From assembly GCA_030037405.1 (NCBI GenBank), contig JASHRK010000364.1:1-5953 (forward strand): 5,953 nucleotides of DNA, given 5' to 3'. The first letter of the stretch is position 1; the number at the start of each line of letters is the position of its first letter. This DNA comes from Acidimicrobiales bacterium (GTDB taxonomy: Bacteria > Actinomycetota > Acidimicrobiia > Acidimicrobiales > Bog-793). The position numbers and the translations under genes are program-made. The notes below the pieces were generated by a model that did not search any database, had not been told where the DNA came from, and worked only from the letters and a program-made list of their open reading frames with translations. This document shows, one piece after another, positions 4,863 to 5,953 of this stretch.

Positions 4863-5728
4863 CACCACAGCGTCGCCAGCCTGCGAGGCTGCATCGCCGG
4901 CGGCGTCGCCAGGTAGGCCGCGATCTCTGCGTCGTGCTCAGGCCCGACGCAGAGGTGCTTGCGGGCGAACGCCACTTGCTCGGCCCGGTCGGTCTGCTCC
5001 CACCAAGAAGACCGCTCGCTCGTGGCGACCTGCACGCCGTAACCCAGCTCGGCCGCCACGGCGGCGGCGTCGCGGGCGCTCGGGACGCTCGGGCGCTCGA
5101 CACCGTGGATGGAAAGCCAGAGAGGCGACAGGTTGCTCAAACGGTGGAGCTCGGTGAGCTCGACGACGACCCGGGCGCGGGCGTGACCGGAGAGAGCACG
5201 GAAGAACGGGCCGAGGTCAGGGACGTTGTACGCCACGTGGTGGCAGACGACGACGTCCGCCGTGGGAGCAGAAGCGGCGACGTCCGGCCAGCGCCCGGCG
5301 ATCAGCTGGTAGGGCGTCCCGCGAGACGAGGCGGCCTCTGCGAACGAGGCGAGCATGGCCTCGCTCTCGTCGACGGCGACAAGAAACGACGCCGGTGGTA
5401 CCAAGGGGAGGCTGGCCGCGCCGCCCCCGGCACCGACGTCGAGCACAGTCCCCCCGCCCGGGAGAGCCTCGAGAGCCCGCTCTCTCGACGGGCTCGGTCG
5501 GGGGTTCTCGAGGGCTGCCCGAGCCGCCCTCGAGAAGAGCTCGAGAGAGAAGCCGAAAGGAGACTCGGGAGCCGCCAGCAGGATCCCGTCCGGGATCTTC
5601 CAAGAGTCGAGGCCTCGCCTCCAACAGAGCGCGGCGGCGCCGGCGGCGCCGGTGGCGCCCCCCGTCGCAGCTCCGCGGTCCGGGCTCTCCGCCGTGGGTC
5701 GCGACCCTTCGTCCTCGGGCATGCCCAA
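4853..5728 (-). CDS. Class I SAM-dependent methyltransferase, first visible gene of the minus-strand operon
   Basis: A 291-residue cytoplasmic protein with a SAM-binding Rossmann core: motif I VLDVGAGGGAASLPL at 95-109, the acidic strand VAVDESEAML at 117-126, and motif IV ADVVVCHHVAYNVPDLGPFF at 157-176. The GAGGG in motif I replaces the usual GxGTG but is still common. An N-terminal stretch at 20-33 is Gly/Ala/Thr-rich and probably disordered; it comes from a 9 bp DNA repeat. Residues 240-280 (RSSWWEQTDRAEQVAFARKHL) form a C-terminal region that I cannot assign. The TTG at 5728 is preferred because GGAGG at 5736-5740 lies 7 bases away, whereas the next ATG (5722) would be 13 bases from it. 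It precedes the acyl-CoA dehydrogenase on the same strand. The acceptor is unknown; it shares only the general fold with the other methyltransferase here. Confidence 0.88.
   Translation of the reverse strand: MGMPEDEGSRPTAESPDRGAATGGATGAAGAAALCWRRGLDSWKIPDGILLAAPESPFGFSLELFSRAARAALENPRPSPSRERALEALPGGGTVLDVGAGGGAASLPLVPPASFLVAVDESEAMLASFAEAASSRGTPYQLIAGRWPDVAASAPTADVVVCHHVAYNVPDLGPFFRALSGHARARVVVELTELHRLSNLSPLWLSIHGVERPSVPSARDAAAVAAELGYGVQVATSERSSWWEQTDRAEQVAFARKHLCVGPEHDAEIAAYLATPPAMQPRRLATLWWDL
5469..5545. repeat. Hairpin cluster with four CTCGAG palindromes inside the methyltransferase gene
   Basis: TTCTCGAGGGC at 5505-5515 pairs perfectly with GCCCTCGAGAA at 5526-5536, giving an 11 bp stem with a 10-base loop. 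Just before it, TCGAGAG at 5469-5475 pairs with CTCTCGA at 5482-5488, giving a 7 bp stem with a 6-base loop. CTCGAG occurs at 5468, 5507, 5529 and 5540. All of this is inside coding sequence for residues of about 62-87, so it may simply reflect repeated use of CTC-GAG (Leu-Glu) and related codons. Confidence 0.6.
5634..5660 (-). repeat. Three-copy 9 bp repeat encoding a Gly/Ala-rich linker
   Basis: GCGGCGCCG at 5634-5642 and 5643-5651, then GTGGCGCCC at 5652-5660. On the coding strand these give Gly-Ala-Thr/Ala triplets near residue 23-32 of the methyltransferase, a low-complexity linker ahead of the catalytic domain. Confidence 0.75.
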
Positions 5729-5735
5729 CAGGATC

Positions 5736-5740
5736 CCTCC
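5736..5740 (-). promoter_or_regulatory. Ribosome binding site deciding a TTG start
   Basis: GGAGG on the minus strand sits 7 bases before TTG (5726-5728) but 13 bases before the in-frame ATG (5720-5722), which favours the TTG. Confidence 0.6.
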
Positions 5741-5769
5741 GGCAAGAGCGAGCCGCCAACCCGGCCTGG

Positions 5770-5813
5770 CTCGCCTGGCGAGGCGGAGCGCCAGTCTTGG
5801 CGCCTACGGCGCC
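5770..5813. promoter_or_regulatory. Three adjacent palindromes upstream of the methyltransferase operon
   Basis: CTCGC-CTG-GCGAG spans 5770-5782, GCGCCA-GTCT-TGGCGC spans 5788-5803, and GGCGCC-TAC-GGCGCC spans 5799-5813. All stems are perfect, and the last two overlap, so they are mutually exclusive. They lie 42-85 bp upstream of the TTG start. The 16 bp element at 5788-5803 has the size and symmetry of a TetR-family operator, and the operon encodes such a regulator. They could instead be a terminator for a minus-strand gene entering from the right. No T-tract follows on either strand. Confidence 0.4.
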
Positions 5814-5842
5814 GGCGATCCGTGGTTCCCGTGGTTCCTTCG

Positions 5843-5953
5843 GTGACCGGGGCCGTCGCCGTTTGGCACTACGAGAAGGAGCATGTCTCCTGGCGCCACT
5901 TCGGGGTCCTCCCCTACTCCGAGAGAGACCTTGCCTTCGTGGACGACACCGAG
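5843..5953 (+). CDS. Hypothetical protein, N-terminal fragment (runs off right edge)
   Basis: From GTG 5843 the plus strand is open to the window end for 37 codons, giving a product that reads VTGAVAVWHYEKEHVSW and continues RHFGVLPYSERDLAFVDDTE. Over the 34 codons from 5852, 30 end in G or C, with a low-GC second position, the pattern expected of a real gene here. I do not recognise the family. GTG at 5831 or 5822 are other in-frame starts, and none has a Shine-Dalgarno site. It would be divergent from the methyltransferase operon across the palindrome cluster. The minus strand is also open (stop at 5804-5806) and its product looks protein-like, but its third-position GC is only about two thirds. 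Strand choice is therefore tentative. Confidence 0.35.
   Translation, partial: MTGAVAVWHYEKEHVSWRHFGVLPYSERDLAFVDDTE

Noticed and set aside
4192..5103. 303-codon minus-strand frame spanning the repeat array and both flanking genes
   Set aside because: It crosses two well-supported genes out of frame and consists largely of Arg/Gly/Ser-rich sequence.
5883..5953. Plus-strand ATG at 5883 preceded by AAGGAG
   Set aside because: The SD core is only one base from the ATG, too close to work, and the resulting frame is Ser/Thr/Pro low-complexity, typical of a shadow frame.

Overview
This is a GC-rich window whose genes end their codons overwhelmingly in G or C. It uses GTG and TTG starts, packs same-strand genes closely, and carries a pyrophosphate-type group III phosphofructokinase. 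Together these point to a free-living Actinomycetota bacterium. An Acidimicrobiia-like or other deep actinobacterial lineage is possible, but this is an inference and no rRNA or tRNA is present to confirm it.

Layout. (1) 1-744, plus strand: the C-terminal three quarters of a phosphofructokinase with pyrophosphate-type specificity residues. (2) 799-1980, minus strand: a NicT-family nickel/cobalt permease, convergent with the kinase. A four-copy 20-21 bp tandem repeat (749-830) fills the gap and runs into the permease stop. (3) 1981-2083: a short divergent control region with a strong SD site for the permease, a 6-2-6 inverted repeat that could be a metal-sensor operator, and a -35/-10 pair placed so close to the next ATG that the plus-strand mRNA should be nearly leaderless. 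(4) 2084-2827, plus strand: a class I SAM-dependent methyltransferase divergent from nicT. It ends in a perfect hairpin that contains its stop codon. (5) 2842-5728, minus strand: a probable three-gene operon, transcribed right to left as methyltransferase, acyl-CoA dehydrogenase, TetR-family regulator. The last two overlap by four bases (GTGA). A second 20-21 bp tandem array lies between the methyltransferase and the dehydrogenase. A third, in-frame 21 bp array builds a repeated basic N-terminal arm on the regulator. (6) 5729-5953: a palindrome-rich control region, then an open edge where a truncated plus-strand gene probably begins. A minus-strand reading is also open there.

How the genes may work together. 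The permease and divergent methyltransferase look like a co-regulated metal-linked pair. The minus-strand operon looks like a TetR-controlled acyl-CoA oxidation unit with an associated methyltransferase of unknown substrate. The phosphofructokinase is a separate central-metabolism gene. I see no CRISPR array, transposase, integrase, phage gene or RNA gene. The least ordinary feature is that three short tandem arrays of unrelated sequence, all with a 20-21 bp period, sit exactly at gene boundaries.
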